DNA of 64,000 bases from Mugil cephalus (taxonomy: Eukaryota; Chordata; Actinopteri; Mugiliformes; Mugilidae), in contig NC_061772.1 of the NCBI RefSeq assembly GCF_022458985.1, forward strand, positions 9,042,001-9,106,000. The letters run 5' to 3'. Every line of letters begins with the position of its first letter. Positions within the stretch are counted from its first letter, which is position 1. The notes under the pieces are model-generated. The model was not told the DNA's origin, did no database searches, and saw only the letters and a list, made by a program, of their open reading frames with translations. The position numbers and the translations under genes were made by a program. Below are positions 61,629 to 64,000 of the stretch, piece after piece.

Positions 61629-64000
61629 CTGGAGGCCAGCAAAGGGAGAGGAGGGCAATTAGAAGGTGTTTTATAAATGGAAGAAAAATAGGACATCAGA
61701 CAAACACATTTTTATATCAAAGAGTTTTGATCTGAAAATAATATGACACTGATCCTGACCCTGGTCATATATACATCTCTGCTACTATTATTTTGACATC
61801 TGCTTTAGATAATCCCACCTTAGTGTTCTTCACTTGTTCAGGCGCTAAAATTAGACCCACTATCTGTGTTCACTGCAAATTGTAGAATTGTTCATTCTGT
61901 CCAACCAATATTACATTCATCCTGTGCAGGACAAAACAAATACAACCCTTCAGGCTGAAGTGAGTAGGCAGACTATAAACAGCAGAACATGAATCTGTGG
62001 CAAGACATAATGTCTCAAAGAAAAGCAGCAACCTGCCCAATGAAAGAACACAAAGTAGGTAGTTAGTCTTTTATTAGACCTAACGAAATTTTTCTGTAAC
62101 TCAGTTTTACGATTCAGTTGATCTGTTTTGTTGCCTTATAGGTTGCATTAGCTTAAAATGAATTTCACAGTTCCGGACATGAAATCCCATGACATTTGTT
62201 GACTATAGGTGAGGCAGAATAGATGGAAAAACTCATGATACAGCGGTGGAGACACAAAGAAAGTAAAGAAGGATTCAGGATTTAAAGCTATTCAGAGATA
62301 CTTCAAACCATAATAGATGATAAAGACTATATACTGTAGATTTTGTTTCATTTGAGGTGGCATGGTAGGTCCATCATTTCATCAGGCCCAAACATAGAGT
62401 GACTGACATAATTTCTGTTTTTTTTTTAGCTATTTCACAAAAATATATTCCTAATCAATAATCCAAAATGGCCGATGTGGTCTTAAAGTGCAGAATCTCA
62501 GCTTTGGTTCCAGTGTAGTCATATATAAATTGGAGAAAAGATGTAGGAATTACAGCTCTTTAATATGCAGCCTTCTCTTTTTCAATGAACCAAATATAAA
62601 TGGACATTTGACAAAAAGAAAAAAAAAAAGCTGTTTCATGCGCATTATCTTATTTTAACAAATAATAATAAAAAAAAAAAACACTGATATCAGTAATCCC
62701 ATATCAGTATTAAATACAGCCTGGTTCCAGAGAGAATTTTCCAGTTCTATACATCATTGCATGAAGAGAATGAAACTAAAATAGTTCAGCTAGCAACTAA
62801 AACAACACGCCCCCAGATTCATTTTGATTATTGATGTGAGTTTAATTAATTTGATTGTACCACTGTGATATACTTGACAGACTAGATTTTTTTTTTATTA
62901 GAATTCTGCAAACAGAGTTTAATCATAGTCAAAGAGTCTGGCGCCGTTCATATGATGTCATGTTGGGACCTGTGGCGCCTGTATTGACAAAACCTCACAA
63001 GTGTCTGAAGTCGTGTTTTCCACCACCAAGTTTGTACATAATTCTAACCCATTTATCAGATGTTCGTGGAATTTCCTGACCACATCCATACTTCCACTTA
63101 ACAAACACCATGTTATGTTAAATACATTTTGAGACATTGCCAGGGAGTGTCAAATCTTAAAAATGGTACATGTCGTGACACATGTCCAGTTGAAGATAAG
63201 GGCTAATTCCTTGCAGAAGAAAGATAAGACAACAGAGTGGAGCAGAGATGAGCTGAAGGCTACTGTAGTTAAGAAACCTTAAAGCTTTTTGAGGTCAGAG
63301 CAACACTAGAAAAGCCTGTGGATTTTACAGTTGCATTAGAGCAAGAGAGACCACAAGTCTCCAGCAAAAAACTATCTGATGTGAGGACTTAATGGTGTAT
63401 AATACCTTAATAAACATAAAGCGTAACATTTGTCGGGAGCAAACACATTTTTGTTCTTAGATTTTTTTTCTGGCGTCGCTGTTATACCGGTTCCCCAAAT
63501 TACTTAAACATTGCTACATGTCAAATCATGATTACATACCTGGTTTGCCAAGAGACTAACTTTGATTATGTCCCACAAACGTCACACAGTGTGTGTGACT
63601 AATCACTCAAATAAGAGTGGGAATCATTACTTTGCAATTCAGCTTGATTGCATTGAGCTTGATTTGCAAAGGTGTTGATTAGACTCAGGATGAAATGAGA
63701 TGTTCATATTACATAACCTGGTGAAATGGTGCACAGTGGGTCAACTCCACTGTAAATTTGACAACTTTTACTGAGAGGTGGTCACTATACTGTAACATCG
63801 GCACTACGTACGTAATTTGTATGCCGTTTTTAAATTTATTTACCAGAAATATCTGATTATATAACCGTGTGTACTGCACATGGAATTTGATGTTTCATAT
63901 TTGGATTTGGCCACTTGTAAATTGTGAGTCGCTCTTCAATAAATGCTTGGAGGACAGCATGTGATGGAGGTAGTCGGTGGAGAGACAGGAGAAATTAGAC
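61629..64000. other. Part of cdyl2 intron 1
   Basis: AT-rich sequence upstream of the chromodomain exon acceptor (CTGGCCTCCAG). No first-exon candidate (short frame beginning Met-Ala and ending in a donor) was recognised, so the promoter probably lies beyond the window. Confidence 0.5.

Overview
This window is nuclear DNA from a ray-finned fish, probably a teleost. It shows spliced genes with GT-AG introns and compact 3' UTRs, many dinucleotide, tetranucleotide and pentanucleotide microsatellites, several decayed Tc1/mariner-type elements, and a gene block that in human lies on 16q23 (CDYL2, CMC2, CENPN, ATMIN, C16orf46). Exon structures were built by hand from splice sites, reading frame and remembered family similarity. 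No alignment or database search was run.

Layout. Positions 1-22,420 are gene-poor: no recognised exon, many microsatellites, a few CpG-richer stretches and possible regulatory elements. Positions 22,425-26,838 (-) hold a single-exon glycogen-targeting subunit of protein phosphatase 1 (PPP1R3D/E type) with a predicted 3.5 kb 3' UTR. It is head to head with a two-exon C16orf46 homologue (27,834-29,184, +), whose promoter carries an RFX-type X-box. Next come atmin (32,240-37,621, -, four coding exons, one intron apparently GC-AG) and cenpn (38,583-42,480, -, ten coding exons), in tandem with about 100 bp between the predicted cenpn poly(A) signal and the atmin promoter elements. cmc2 (45,576-46,020, +, three coding exons, leader exon near 44 kb) is divergent from cenpn and convergent with cdyl2. 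The rest of the window is cdyl2 (-, six coding exons from 49,596 to 61,628). Its short first coding exon was not found and probably lies beyond 64,000.

Function. This is a conserved syntenic cluster of mostly housekeeping genes rather than an operon: centromere assembly (CENP-N), a zinc-finger transcription factor that binds the dynein light chain LC8 (ATMIN), a mitochondrial cytochrome-oxidase assembly factor (CMC2), a histone-methyl-lysine reader and corepressor (CDYL2), a probable cilium or testis-associated protein of unknown activity (C16orf46), and a glycogen-metabolism regulator. CRE-like TACGTCA motifs recur in three of the promoters, and ETS motifs in two.

No clearly new system was found. 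The points most worth checking are the X-box in front of the C16orf46 homologue, the GC-AG intron of atmin, the apparent reversal of cdyl2 relative to cmc2 compared with human, and a module repeated in both orientations at 1.46-2.31 kb that resembles the tail of a ribozyme-bearing retroelement.
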